Counted from the stretch's first letter, positions 1 to 13,209 are shown. The stretch is 64,000 nucleotides of DNA from Paragonimus skrjabini miyazakii (GCA_014338405.1 JTDE01000112.1:256365-320364), one strand, 5' to 3'. Numbers and translations: made by a program. Notes: a model not told the origin generated them from the letters alone.

Positions 1-1720
1 TAATTTACCATTCGGGTACCGTCGTCCACACGATCTGGTTGAGGTCAGCTGAACTGTTCTTAAAAATTTTCAGCCCACCTGTCAAGTCGGTGCGATTGAC
101 TGGTGATAAGTGAACAATCTTTTTCACATATGGTCTCACTTACACTGACTTGACGGCCAGTACAACCACGGATCAGGGAAAAAAGCCTTCTGCCATTCCC
201 AGATAAAAAGGCTTTATCCATCTTATTCGATTGTTCGACCAAGTAGCGTTCACGGCTTTTGCGCAAGCTTCTAATCAGCTTGCGTTTAAGTTCTCGACGG
301 TCGTCATCATATTCAGAACCAGGTGAGACCGAGCGACGCTTGTTCATGAGGTTTATCGACGTGACGGAAATCCAGTGCTGTCGCAACTGAACAGCCCCAT
401 CGGAACATGCCTGTTCATAGCTTGCTATCATGGCTTCGGTTATTTCTTCCCAGTGTTCGTTAGGATCACTCATCTAGCACGAACTGGGCAACTTCTACAC
501 CAACGCTTTTTGATAAGCGTTCCTTACACCCTCGTCGCTCGAATACCAGTTAAGCACCTTGCATTTACGAGCGTAGGTCCTCTGGTCAAATGACAAAACG
601 AAGCGGGCACGCACAACAGCACGGTCCGAGTCCAGGTGGTTGCTCCGAAAGGCACGACAGTCATTAACATAGTGGTGTCACTTATAACTGACTACTACAT
701 GATCCAACTGTGTCCACGGCTGAGAAGCACACGGAAGTCTCCATGTAACAAAGTGCTTCTCCCTGTGTTGAAAAACGGTGCTCCAAATATAGAGACCGTG
801 GGATGCGCACAGCTGTAGTAGTCTGTCGCCATTGTCAGTGCGTTGTGCCCGAACAACAAACATACCTCCTAGCCGCTTCTCATCCGGAGGAAAACAACCA
901 ACTTGAACATTAAAATTGCCCGCTAGCTTGATGATGTCTGATTATTTATTTCGTCTAAGAAGCTCAACGAGGGTATCATAGAACACGTCTTTGGTAGCAT
1001 CCGAACGGCTGTCCGTCAGAGCGTACGCCGATAAAATGAATACAATACATCTTTCTGATTTGCATCGACAGACTTGAACCGACGTATTGAGTGTGACAGC
1101 GCACAAGCGACTGTTCACCGGAATCCAGTTGAGCAAACATTGTTCTGCTTTAAACTCAGTGTGATTCCCACTCCAGCTTGATCTCGAGATTTAGCTTCGA
1201 CGTCACCAGAAACCCTGAGAGAGAAGCGCTTGGATCGACAGTTATCTAGATAATCCTGCTAAAATCGTAGACTCGGGTCTCTGACACACAGCACACATCA
1301 ATATCCAGACTTGAGAGAGTACTTGCCAGAGCAGCTTGCTGACCGACTTGTCGTAGGGTCCGGACATTGAAGGCGCCAATGTTTACCAGTTGTCTTTGCC
1401 TCAGAAAACAACTATCGCCCGAAGGCACATGGAAGGCAGAAGGAATGGGGGTTAAAACAGTAAGATAAAGTCGTGATTGGTTAGTAATGTCACCGTCGAG
1501 GGAACGATAACTTATGATACTTCCCGGTCGTTTATGCCGCGGAAAGGGGTTGACTTGAGGGACCACACCGCGAGTTTCTGACTCAAAAGTCTGACCCTCG
1601 GGGCAACAAGATACAGGGTTTTCTTGGGGGACCCCACCCGGAGCCAATGACTCAACAGTCTGACTCACTTGTCAGTGAGAGGCTTGCCTAGCCCAATGGC
1701 GCAGTGAATAAGACCTTGAT
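1..1720 (-). mobile_element. RTE-like non-LTR retrotransposon, copy 1 (endonuclease and linker, decayed)
   Basis: This minus-strand LINE fragment encodes the apurinic-like (EEP) endonuclease and the linker towards reverse transcriptase; the RT itself lies beyond the left edge. Reading from about 1390 down to 60, broken frames give the endonuclease start (NIGAFNVRTLRQVGQQAA, then SETRVYD), the middle (LLNWIPVNSRLCAV, then VFILSAYALTDSRSDATKD), the catalytic-Asp region near 930-880 (AGNFNVQVG), the endonuclease end (RTDNGDRLLQLCASHGLYIW, then QLDHVVVSYK) and a basic linker (60-473) ending RLDRWAENF. The family normally has GDFN where this copy has GNFN, so a catalytic Asp is lost. Several frameshifts show it is dead. 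A leader frame at 1672-1872 may belong to its 5' part. The same element recurs at 47930-49215. Confidence 0.85.
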
Positions 1721-2209
1721 GTCTCATTCTGAGAACTGCTACGCACAGTGGATGCATTCGAAGCTACATCAGGAATTTGGAGGATATCAAATGTTTTTCG
1801 ACCATATTGGATAATACGCCGACGGTTACGGTCAACCGTCGGGCGATCGGAGTGCTTTTTGTTTTGGGGCACCTTTTTTAACCCCCTTCTTACTGATACG
1901 GAAGACAGCAGTGCCGCAACTATGAAAATAGTTCTGCTGTATGCCCATAGGATCGTGCCTCACCACCTAAACACTCCTACATGGTCAGTATGCGAAATAC
2001 AATCCTATGAGTGTAACTGCTTTTCGTCTGACTGCTCCCATTTGGCCTGTCTGACAAGGTTGCACCTGGTAGGACTGGAGTCATAGTCAGCAAAGCCCGC
2101 CGGATCAAAACAGTACACAAACCCGACCTCCTCGTCACGGTAGCAATATAGGTTGGGATTTCCGCAGTAACAATGATATGGATTACCTTTGAGCCCCAAC
2201 GAGTATGTA

Positions 2210-4430
2210 ACCCAATTTTAGTGCTTCTGGTTATGTGTTTCTTTTGGGATTCTATAGAAATGGAACGTAATCAACTGCTAGTGATGCTTGCTTTTTGTAT
2301 GGCCAACTTCATCCTTTAGACAAGGATATCCATGGGTGTCCAGGCTGATCGAAAATTATATTGTTGGCAACCGCGCTCCGCCCGTCAGTGCACACGTGAG
2401 CTATTCACATTAACGGGTGCATGACTGATAACAGGTGTAAAATAAGGTTACCGTGTTTTGTCAACAAATTGAATGCCATCAATGAACTATAGTGTTTACA
2501 AAAGCATGTGATCAATAACTAACCAGTAAGCAAGGTAGTTTGTGAAAGTTTTCATTAATATAACGCATATCACCTTAATAAACAGTCATCCAACATTCGT
2601 TGGTTTGTAAGACAACGCATTTATTACTGTTTCCTCAGCAACGCCCAACTAGTTGCTTCCGTGAATGGTGGTCTCTTTGTTATCAGCAACCAGATAAATT
2701 TTTTCGAAGAGATATCCTAAATGTGTCCATACGTGAAAACAAAACGGTGTCTTCCACAGAAGGAAACAGATCTTTTCCTTAAATGAAATATCCGAATGAA
2801 TTTATTGACTTACTGTAAATCGTCATAGAACTTTGCACAGCATGCGCTTCCTAAACGTGCCAATTTACAACAATGTTGTCTTCGAAACTGCATAGTCATG
2901 GCTTTTCTAGACAACAACCACATACCAAGTTTAACCAGTCTATCAGTGTTGTCTAGGTGAAACCAATGTTCTTACCTCTACATTATTCGAATTACTACAA
3001 CCGAGCGCGAATCAACTGAACGCCTCTGAACGTAGATCAGCGCTCGAGATTAATCATAACATCGGTGTTGCTTCCGAATTAGTATGGATAGCCTTCGAGC
3101 AAATTTAATTTTTCGAAAAATTATGTGCATCTTGTGGTGCGGTACGTGTGGTTCTTTTCTTTCCGTCCGCACACATACCCGGGTGCAAGGAGTGTGATCA
3201 TCGGTGTTGGTTTTCATGGGCACGTAAAAGTTGACTGACTTCGGCGATGGAAAGGTTACGTCGCGCAAGTGCTCGCCATGTATCAGAAACAAAACAACTT
3301 CCCGCACGCTACTATTTATGGTTACTATGGGATACCTCTTCAGACCTTTGAATATGGTGCTATATCTACACAATGGGCTGGAACGCAACTCCGTGTTGTG
3401 CCCGCTTATATTGCTAGCGATGTGCTTGGTGTGTACTGAGTGAAAACCCCACACGTTCTGATATACTAAACAGTACTACTGAGGAATGATTTAAAATAAA
3501 CTTTCAATTTGGGTTTGGCAAGTGCTTGTTATTCCAATACAACCTAGCATTTCAGAAACGAAACCTTTATGAATATGTAGGCACCACCTGAACTGCGGGA
3601 AACGACGGCCGTAAAATGCCGAAACGTAGCACTGCTTTAACATTTGACCTAAGAAACCAGATCGAGAACTCGGGAAGCTCTCGATTACGTTTAGTTGTCT
3701 GCTTGTTCCACAGTATTGCAAAATATTCACCAAATACTCTCGGGTAGCGACCGACCTTATGGTTTCTGGAACAGTTGACGTTGGAACTTAAGAACGTTAA
3801 CAATGGATATTGCATTTGTATTGCTGATAGGTGGTCTGGCAAATACACTTAAGGCAGGCAGAATACAGACGGAAAAATCGGCGTGGATTAGTAACATTTG
3901 TCACGTTGGGGCATTTTTAAATGCAGCTGGTTCACACCCAGCCGAAGTCCAAACTGTTCATAATTTTGTCCCTTCTGTAGTGTGAAAACAACCGAGCTGT
4001 TAACATGATCAAAGGAGAAGTTGTTAATTTTAATAAACCGTGAGTCCAACGCAGTTAACTACCGGCTATTTGGAGGTCTGTAAGGTTTGTTGTGAACCAT
4101 GCAGAAAAGGGAAGCGGCATCGGAATGGCGGCGTTCAGACTGAGCGGAATAAGCTACACATATCAACGAGTACATGGTGAAAAAGACGATCAAGCAGCAA
4201 GACGTACACGTGTGCAGCTCAGTCTCTCAGCTACTATGAACAACCTGGGCACAACTATTCTCCGTCAATTACAAAACGATATCTCAGATCACAACAACGA
4301 ATGAATATTCGTTTTGTTTTGTCCACAAAAGAAACCAAGATACTGATTTGATTGGCTGAAGGTAAAGTTATCGGTAAGCGGAAAAGCATAAAAAAGTAAG
4401 CATTAATACTTAATTGTCAAAACGGCAAGA
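2210..4430. other. No supported gene
   Basis: AT-rich sequence. The longest open stretch (about 134 codons, minus strand, 3050-3454) matches no family I recognise and has no clear splice context. No repeat structure noticed. Confidence 0.5.
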
Positions 4431-4436
4431 AGACAA

Positions 4437-4484
4437 ACGTTGCTGGATGTTAACATTTCGATTTATCTCATCAGCCGCGTAATA
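4437..4484 (-). ncRNA. Hammerhead ribozyme core, PLE-associated type
   Basis: On the minus strand the conserved core CTGATGA (4474-4468) is followed by a short stem II GAT-AA-ATC (4467-4460), GAAA (4459-4456) and a self-complementary stem III ATGTTAACAT (4456-4447), then C17 at 4446 as the expected cleavage position. Stem I is weak: CAGC against GCGG gives three of four pairs. Minimal hammerheads with tiny stem III are known in the terminal repeats of Penelope-like elements, and this one lies just past the 3' end of the minus-strand PLE at 4590-6830, in the same orientation. It probably processed that element's RNA. Activity of this copy is doubtful because of the stem I mismatch. Confidence 0.6.
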
Positions 4485-4596
4485 AATATATATAGAATAT
4501 ATAACAAAGGCGCACGGCAACAATAGTTGACCAGAGTGAATTTTTGAGTCGAAAGACCCGCTACCAGGGAAGGTGGACAGTGTGAACCATCAGTTT

Positions 4597-5010
4597 TTAT
4601 GCGCACAACACTGGCTTTCTTTGTTTGATCAACACAGCCTCACTGATGATCAGAAGTTTGGAGTTTGGTTGCCGTAGCAAAACAGTGAACGACCTGATTG
4701 GGTCGAAGTTGTGACCTGTCTCCAGGATGTGGTTTGCAACTGACGACGCTGGGTTTCGCGTTCTGTTGCCCCTTTGACTGTCTGTTTGCTCAGCGGACTT
4801 AATCAACAATTATGAGAGCTGTTCGGCCGTACGTTGACGCAAGCTCTGGTCCGTTCTGCCGATACAACTATCATTGCAACTGCAAGTGAACTGATAAACG
4901 ACATGTGAGACAGAACAGTTAGGTGTGTCCCGTCTAGCGCTGCCATAACTAACTCCCCGAGTTGATGATAATAAGCAAACTTCAGTTGCAAGGAATGTGC
5001 GATTCAGCAT
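4597..5010 (-). pseudogene. PLE copy 1, GIY-YIG endonuclease remnant
   Basis: Two overlapping minus-strand frames carry the GIY-YIG fold of PLEs. VVYQFTCSC with NDSCIGRTDQSLRQR corresponds to the GIY and YIG strands and the helix with the conserved Arg. In another frame, SSVANHILETGHNFDPI followed by a Leu/Ile-rich end with the family's Glu (ISEAVLIKQ) forms the C-terminal half. The Tyr of YIG is Cys here. A frameshift near 4810 splits the domain, so it is inactive. Confidence 0.85.
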
Positions 5011-5191
5011 CTGACTGCAGCTGATGACGCAGTATAGTAGAAAAATAGTCTTCCCTGAATTGTAGTTTTACGAACACATCTTTTTTCTTTGCTGTGTGAA
5101 CTGCAGGTCTTTTTGTTGTTTTCTTGTTATGAACCTAGACAAATTTATCCGAATATCCATTAGCAAGTAATGTGGTTGTTAGGAAATCTTC

Positions 5192-5993
5192 CTATTGTGT
5201 CAGCCTGTCATCTGTACAGATTCGCTGGGCTCTGTCGAACAATGTTTTAACCACACCATGCTTGTAGGTCATAGGTGAAATACTGGAGAACTGGAGGTAT
5301 TGGCCGCTCCAAGTAGCATTGCGATAAACCGTCCGCTGCAGCGTGTCTTCAAGACGTCTCGTAAGTAGAACGTCTCGAAAGTAAAACTCAGTTTCATAAG
5401 TAACAGACAAATTTGGACGTATGGAGTTCATAAGGTTATAAAATGGAAGAAACCTGTCACTTTCTGTAAAAATCAAGATATAGTCGACGTACCTTTTGTA
5501 TGAAGTACTCATGGAACTATTATCAACGATTTGTCTTTCAATCATTCCAAGAAAAACATACACTAACGTTGGGACTTATGGGTTGCCCATGGCTACTCCA
5601 TCAATTTGTTTGAAAGCAACTCATTCGAACTAAAAATCAAATGTTTTCTGTACATAAGAAAATGAGATCCCTGAGAAAATCAAGAGGAAGAGGCAACTGA
5701 ATATTCTGTACTGAAGTAAAGTCACACAAAAAATGTATAGTCTCATGCAGGGGAACAATAGTGAACAAAGATTGCACATCGATAGAGTACATTGTTTTTA
5801 AACTCACAGAAACCTCCTTCAAGCCGTTTATTAACTCGAATGAGTCTTTGACACAGTGTGATGACAGCAATTTCCGGACTGGGTTAAGTATCTCAACGAG
5901 CCATCGAGCTAGCTGGTGATAAGCTGAATTGTCCATAATAAACATGGGTCGTGGTGGAACATCTTCTTTGTGTATTTTTGGTGCGCCTCTCAT
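5192..5993 (-). pseudogene. PLE copy 1, reverse transcriptase core
   Basis: Two broken frames (5993-5637 and 5563-5192) form the RT palm. Visible motifs are APKIHK, then motif A SIDVQSLFTIVPL with its catalytic Asp, then IDGVAMGNP across the frame break at 5637-5563, then motif C. Motif C reads RYVDYILIF, where the usual form is YVDD, so the second catalytic Asp is replaced by Tyr. The thumb region (TYETEFYFRDVLL, KTLFDRAQRICTD) follows. With a broken frame and altered motif C it cannot encode an active enzyme as it stands. Confidence 0.88.
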
Positions 5994-6068
5994 ACGTGGC
6001 GTTTGAGATCCAACTGGTTTTAACTGGCTGTGCTGAGCTTCATTGATGAACCCGTGTAACTGCGATAT

Positions 6069-6815
6069 TTAGAGTTGTTTTACAATCTGTTTTTCTACCA
6101 GTATATAATTCTCTGGTGTGAAATCTGGCTTGGATTTGCTTTGGTCGACCAGAATCGTGTTCACTTTCCTCAGGTAATCCTCCCTGTGCATGATAACGAT
6201 TCCAGAGCCCTTATCCGGCTTCAAGAACACAACATCTTCCATTTCTTTCAGCTGCTTGATGGCTTGATAGTGTTCAGATGTAAAACAGCATTGTTGTCGA
6301 ATTGGCGATGACAGGAACTCATGTGAAATGTCTACCAATTTAGCTTTAAACCAAGTGGCATTTTCCGCCCTTGTGGGTTCCAGATTCTTCACCTGGTCAT
6401 ACAAGTTCTCAAACTGAACCTGAATTTGTAACTGTTCGGCGTGTTTAGGAGGGATCTTAAATTTCAACCCTACAGATAACATTTCAGTCCAGGTTTTAGT
6501 GAGGACCACATTGGGTAGATTGTGCACGTGCTTCGAACTGTCTGTAGGAAAGAACGACATCTCGGACGAACGAGACAACGAATTGAGGAGGCGTAGGTTA
6601 GTGGTTGTTCTGGCTTTCCGGATTGATTCTCTGGAGAACATCTCAAACTTTATACGACAAATTAAGGAGAGATCTCTGAGGATGCTGAGAAAACGCTGTT
6701 GAGTCTCGATACATTTGTGCATCTGTTCGATTGAGGCATCCATGTATGAAGTTGTGAGTCTAACAAAGTTAGGGTTATTCAGCGGAAGATTTTGCCTTTT
6801 GAGTAGCGCACTCAT
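6069..6815 (-). pseudogene. PLE copy 1, N-terminal domain up to RT entry
   Basis: A 248-codon open frame starts MSALLKRQNLPLNNPNFVRL. It runs through a charged, probably helical N-terminal region to the conserved PLE block LKPDKGSGIVIMHREDYLRK around residues 200-220, which directly precedes the RT fingers. The frame ends at a stop where the next block continues in another frame. It is the longest intact piece of this element. The start codon is simply the first Met in frame; the element may begin further upstream. Confidence 0.85.
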
Positions 6816-6839
6816 GAAATAAATCGGATTGTCACATCT

Positions 6840-9800
6840 CGCAACGTTTATATTCCTGCTGTTTCGACTAATTGTATCAAAAGAACCAAGTGCTTTACAT
6901 TATCACCTACACAGTTCACAGGAAAAATGTACCTCCCCGAATGATTATATGGTCAGTTCATTTTACTGAATGCAGACCATTACCATTATACGAAATATAA
7001 AAATATGGGCTTCTCCAGAATAAAAGTTAGCTTTTTTGTGATCGGGGAAGTTGAACATCTTGGCTAATTCAAAAATCAATGATCCAAGTTTTCTAGACCA
7101 ATACTTATGTGACTAGATTAATCGATTGATTTCAGTCAGTTACTGAAGGTGATTAAATGCTAAAACGATTTTTTAAAAAGCTGAACGTGCTTTTACTGTA
7201 GAGCAAAATATCATATATACAATTACATTTCCACAGTCCTACAAGATAGTTGCAATAATCATGCAAACTGAGAAATTTAAATTTAAAAGTTACGTGTGTT
7301 ACACTGTGAAAAAGATAATTGTTAGGGGTAAAGAATCACTTGTCTAAGGAGAAAAGGCTCATCTTTGTTTGTTGTTCACTTTTTCCGTTCAGTGAGATTG
7401 AACGTAAACGATATTGAAAATCTTCATTGTTAAGATGGAAGCACGAGCATGTGACATAAGTTGACACACTTCTGAATACTAGTAAACTACAGGCGGGTCT
7501 ATATACACACTAGAGAGTGTAGATTGGCCTGCGAGATCAGGCGAAACCGGAAGTTCAAATGTCTCGGCATCAATATGAATGCTTGCAGGACTTCAAATAT
7601 TGCTCAGCTACGATGACCTAACTTACCATCAAGTAATACACAACGACAGCATCATCTCACTATCTAAATTGTGAAAAATAGCTTTAGTAGCGATTACTTT
7701 TAGTTGACTCTTAAGTACTTGGGAAAGCTGACAAGCAGTGGGCCACAGTTCTCGAAACGCGTTGAGTTTTCGCGTAGCCATGCTGCGACATCTCGTGTTG
7801 ACGAATTCGATTCAGTCATGCCAAATGTGCATAAGTTACGAAATTTTGTAGTTTAGAAAGTACTATCTCAGGTGCCATCTGATAAGCGTCATCCCAATGT
7901 TGGTGATTATCACCTCATAACAGGGACATTGATAGAATTTTTTGCCAGCTGATCAGCTCTAATACGAAAGTAAACGTCTATGGGCGAAACAGCCACAGAT
8001 TCCCTGTACGATTCTTTCAAATATAGATCATTCAAGATGACTGGTCTTTTTTCACCGAACAGGTGATCTCCTCTGTGAAGCCTGATGACAGGACCATGTC
8101 ATATACGAGAACGGAGTGTGGGAATGGTTCATTTGAAATTGGTGAATATATATGAGATGGATCGATGCGTCTTCTAGACTTGGTCTGGTTCAATTTTATT
8201 TTCATCTGTTGGTCTTAACTTTTTGAATAATTCACGCCTAGCATATCCTGGATGGATTATTCAAAAGTTCGTTCATGCTTCGAGAATTTGGGTTTCTGCA
8301 TGTTACTGCGTCCACATCAAGATTAATCTATTTTTGTGGCCGCCAAAGATGTTTTTTGCCTTCAATGGGAGAGCAAAATGTTTGTCAAAGCCCTAGAACT
8401 GCTAAATTTTGTTGTTTTTAAACCTCTCAAGGAGTGATGTTTTAGCACGCGGTATGTCGCACACGAAATGACTGTTTCTACTGAAGTTGCAATAACCTTC
8501 CTTCCAATAGAAAATTGCTCCGCCAAAGATGTACTTCTCTTGGCGCAAAATGCTTTTGTCAGACAATGAGTAATTTGAAATGATTCGAGCGAATGCAAAG
8601 CGTTCAGTGAATTCCATTCAATCACAAAAGATACTGAAGTATTATACGAAACACCCCGAATGGTCATCAAGAAAACCGAGGAGGGTTAACTGAAAAATCT
8701 ACTGGCAAATTCCTCAGAAAACACGGACGGTATCTATTCAAAATGAACTTTCTAATGAGACTGATAGTCTTGACAATTGTATATAGGTAGGTAGAATGGA
8801 TAACCAAACAAAGTTTGGTGTTGACCAACATTTTTCGTGTGGTGACATGGGGCCAGTTCACTAGAACTGTACGATGTTGTAAAAGCCTAAGTGTGAAAGA
8901 TGTTACTGGTTTGTCCGTCATATGTGTTGCTGAATGTTCTTTCCGAAGATTTACGCCTCAAGTTCAAAGTTGCGTCAAACACATTTTGCTGCCAACAATA
9001 TGTCAGGAAGGTTTTGAACTAGTTTTAACTGCAGCTTTAGATTCCTTGTAAAATATTTGTACAGTTCGAAATTCTCCGGCCTATCGATTTTTCAACGATC
9101 AATACTTTGTTAGTTGAATTCGCTATAATATCTTGACGCTAAATCTTAAATGTTAACAGTGTGACGTTTTGTATTTGGTAAGGAGCTAGAAAAGTGCTGG
9201 CTTCCTGATTTCAGCAGCACATTTTTGAGATTACAATAAAATATTTGTCCACGATAAACAAGAGAGATAGAATATTTTATAATCACTTTCGGCAAACATT
9301 CCTGGAGAGTTTAAGATAGGTTCCAGTGAAAATAAACTCACACGGAATTATTTCTTTCCAGCTTAGCTTAACCAAACAAATGTATGGCCTACCATAGTGG
9401 GAAATGGTTAGGTCATTACACGACAACAAAAACCTACCGCAACATTATCAGTCAATTATCGTCAGAACTATTTTATTTTTTTTTCGTTATTTTACTTATT
9501 GGAATATAAAATCAACCAGTCTTATTGGATAGTCAGCTTCTTTCAATTTTTATCAAGGTAGTCAGTGGGGTAACGCACATATACATACGTGAGCTTAGTC
9601 CACATATTTTACTAAAATATTTGCTCACTTAACGTGCCAACTGGATTACGTGACTGTTTTCTAAATTGAAAAATGGCTATACAAAATCCGTACTGTTGTT
9701 TAAAATAGGTATTTGGGACACAAAGCAGGAATATGAAAAGCTTTCATATCAGAATATTTATTGTGAACGTTTACAGTATTCCGGTGAAACATCCTGTAAA

Positions 9801-12800
9801 AATAATCTATTCTGCCTGAGGCGCACATAATATCAAGATCACACAAATAGTACCATCTTTTTTATAAATCTAATAAACGATCATGGAAATCAGATGATGA
9901 TTAACTAGCCCATTTGGGATAGCTCAGAAAAGCACGAAATTGATCATATTTTCTGAAAATTTATTTTGATACTCGTTCGGACAAACTGGGAGAAGATTGA
10001 ACAATCTCGCATAACATTCAAGATGTCACTTGAAAAATCGGTTTTGTCATATGGATTCAAGGATCGACACCAAGGCATACACGTGGCATTTTCAACTCAA
10101 GAGAAGGGAGTCCGACAAACGTATCCCAGGACATGAGTGGACATTTTCCAACTGTCGGATAAATAACATCAACTTTGTTGAACATGCAATATAAGACTGT
10201 CACATTGATGTATGATATACATCAATCAGGTGTCAGTGCATAACGCTGTGTGTTGTCCTGGTTTAAGCAAACTAGGTGTAGTTGACACATTGTTTAAGAT
10301 AGGCATATTACCCAGTGGCCGGTAAAGCTCGGTTATCATGGATAGAAAGTAATCGGATGCGTGATATAGCTGTGGAAATAAGTATATTGTTGTTCTCGGG
10401 AAAATGCTGGTGAAACATGATTGGAGTGTTAACGGATTTTATGGAGGAAACATTTCGTTCCGGTTATTCGAGTATCCTACATTGGTAGATTATACAAGTG
10501 TGTCTGATAAAAAGTAAACTGATCAGTGGGTTTTCTCGTTTTACGACAATCAAGGTATGAGGAACCTACCCGGAAATTAGTAGAATATGTTACTTTGAAA
10601 TATAACTAAGGAAAATGTTCTCATCCGATGCCCCCGTGAATATCCAATTAACTTCAGCAATATCATCAATAGGCATTCTTTAACATAAACTATTCTGAAT
10701 AGGTGGAGTTCGTTTTTTAAATCCAGCAAATGAAATTAGTGCTTACGTATATACAAAAGGCACAATGCGGCTGTTTTTACGGCAAATATGCGTGAGATAG
10801 GAATAACTGATGATATGTTAGTCAAAGGTTAATAGTCGGGCCGTGTTCATTGAATTTCTCAAAACACATTGGTACATTTTTCATATTTACGATGTGATGG
10901 GCTGTGCACTAAACAAAATACACTTACTTGTTCAGATTTACATAAATATGCCATGAGCCAGTTTTGCAATTATGCAGCATATGACCTCAACAAATATCCT
11001 GAGAATAAAGACACGTCGATGAACATGTTTTCGACAATTCATCTTCAGACCGGTACAATGTAATGAGGTATATAGAGTTACACCGATGTATCGATCGAAC
11101 TTACTGCAGAGGAAGTAGGTCACTGATGTATCAGTTGGCACTGGTTGATTTTCTACGTCATTCTCGTCCACTGGTTTGACCACGAAGGTTGGCCATTGAT
11201 CCAGGGGATTTATGGCCATGATAGTCGGTTCGCCTGAACAAACCGCTTTTGATAACATATTGCCGGGTCAGGTAATCTGATTCCAATGGCCTCAGAAGTA
11301 CAGTATTCTGATTCAAACAACCTTTGGTGGGTTGCCTGGCACGCAAATACTACTTGGGAGACTTGTTCAGTGTTCACTTGGTTCCCCCTGTCAACCAGAT
11401 GTGCAAAGCTAGCACTGCTGACCGATAGTGTTTCTCAGTGCTTCAACCACCGTGAATGGAGTTCGTAGATTTGCTTTCAAAGCTATAGTAAAGTTAGACT
11501 TATGTAATCTGCTTTACATAAACGGGGGAAAGATTGGATCCACATAGATGAGGTCTGAATTGTCAGTCTGTTTTTCATATAGTCTGAGAACTGGAGACGT
11601 GGTCAACTGAATACGAAGTACAGCTGTGGCACAGGCTTACTGATTTTCTAGTTTGGTCTATTATTCAACCACTTTGCGGCACCAACACATTTCAGCTGCA
11701 CTCTTATATGCATAGGCTATTTTTATGCTTGATACTTCGAGTCAAAAAGACATTAGGATTACTGTTTTACAGATACACTGTCGGTCTGATTGTAGATTGC
11801 CATACCCCATTAATAGATTTGCTGAGTAACATTGCATTGTTCGCCGTGTTCTACCAGTAGGCATTCTAGCAATCTCTTTATCGGATCTTTCTGAACAAAA
11901 GTCTTCAGATGAAGTAAGGAAAATGTGCGTAAGATTAATCTGCACAAAGAAATATTTTGCGAAGATTTCAGTGTTTGTTTACTTCATACGTATAAGACAA
12001 CGTTAAATGTTACCACTATCTACACAGACCTCGCGTGAATTTTAACGTATGGTAAAGGCAGCAACTAATTGGACGAGATTCGCTTCATTCAAGGACAAGT
12101 TGGTTGATTTTTTGTTTTAAACAGTAGATTGGTGTCTCTATAAACTTTATTTGAATTTATCCAACTCAGCTGGATATTTGGCAACATTACCTTGACATAG
12201 TAGTCATCTGAATAAGAGATATGGCCCACTTCAAAAGAATCACGGAATTACTGTAATTTCTAATCACCCTCATCGAAAGTTTGTTATCTCTTTGCTCAAC
12301 TCTGCACTCAAATGAAATAGGTGGAGGAGGTAAGTTAACGGTGAATTCATGAATTGGCTGTTTGGGGCAAACCACGGCAATTGTTTTCATACAGTTAATA
12401 TTCATAATATTAATCGAACAGGTGAGCGTATATCACGTTCGAAAATTATTTGGGATTCAAACAATTTGTTCTGAACAATATATTATCAAATAATATTCAT
12501 TAGCGTAACACGCTATATAATCTTCCATACTTTAAACGCATACGAGTCAACATATGCGAAAATATTACATAACACTTGCTAAAGAGACAGACCTCGAGTA
12601 TGTTCAGTTGTGTGTGTGATATGATACAAACGAATGTTGCTCTGACAACATGCTATGCAACAAAGATAGACGGTGTGACATAAGGTTTTTTGATCAATCA
12701 AGGTAATTCACGGAGGAATAGTAATTTAGAGAAAACAGTACTAGCATATGTGAGTTGTTTTACAGAAGACACCCATAAACCTGGTTTTGACTTTTCCACA

Positions 12801-13110
12801 GAAGGGAATGAGACCTGAGTAGTAGAACATTTATTTGACAAGCTATCTGCTGAGGTCGTTGGAGTAACAAGTGTAGTCATTGATTAAATATTGTTTTATT
12901 ACCTAGGACTTTGGCGTTATCTGGTTACAACGTGCTCTCCTACGAATAACACGTCATATTGTGGTTGGTGATTGTTTAACTGAGTTTCCGCAAAAAACCT
13001 AGCGTACAGCGTCAAGGTTATTGTAACTTAAGCTACACATTAATTATTAATAAGGAACGCAGAAGAAAATGAGAAGAAAAGTGAATAAATTTCTGAAACG
13101 AATTTAATTT
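6840..13110. other. No supported gene
   Basis: Six kilobases of AT-rich sequence with only short, unrecognised frames (for example 8362-8670 and 10938-11258 minus). No convincing splice-flanked exon, tRNA or transposon was found. Some decayed repeat sequence is likely but cannot be named by eye. Confidence 0.45.
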
Positions 13111-13115
13111 TACAG

Positions 13116-13199
13116 AAAAGCCTGCGTCTGTGACAAACTCTCCGATATCGGAACATGAATTTGTGAAAGACGAGGCGATCCAAAATTTACCCACACCAA
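13116..13199 (+). CDS. Candidate 84-nt internal exon, phase 1-1
   Basis: A pyrimidine-rich acceptor (TTTAATTTTACAG, ending 13115) and a strong donor (GTAAGT from 13200) bracket 84 nt. Only one of the three frames is free of stops. That frame is entered with two bases of a split codon and left with one, so the exon is symmetric, phase 1-1. It reads KPASVTNSPISEHEFV, then KDEAIQNLPTP: a polar, acidic, probably disordered segment. I do not recognise it. The phase class matches the Ig-like locus 13.5 kb downstream on the same strand, but no link can be shown. Chance occurrence of such signals in AT-rich DNA is the main alternative. Confidence 0.4.
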
Positions 13200-13209
13200 G
13201 TAAGTCATT

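Larger units (their letters stand above)
4590..6830 (-). mobile_element. Penelope-like retroelement, copy 1 (decayed)
   Basis: A minus-strand PLE carries, in order, an N-terminal region (6815-6069), reverse transcriptase (5993-5192) and a GIY-YIG endonuclease (about 5010-4597). The domain order and motifs (PDKGSGIVIM, APKIHK, SIDVQSLFT, IDGVAMGNP, RYVDY, then VVYQFTCSC and IGRTDQSLRQR) are diagnostic of the family. PLEs copy themselves by reverse transcription at nicks made by the GIY-YIG nuclease. Stops and frameshifts separate the blocks, so it is a relic. A hammerhead core follows its 3' end at 4437-4484. Confidence 0.9.

Noticed and set aside
11010..11060. Minus-strand CTGAAGA then GAAA with a self-complementary stem III
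   Set aside because: Stem II is absent (TGAATTGTC does not pair), so the pattern is most likely chance.
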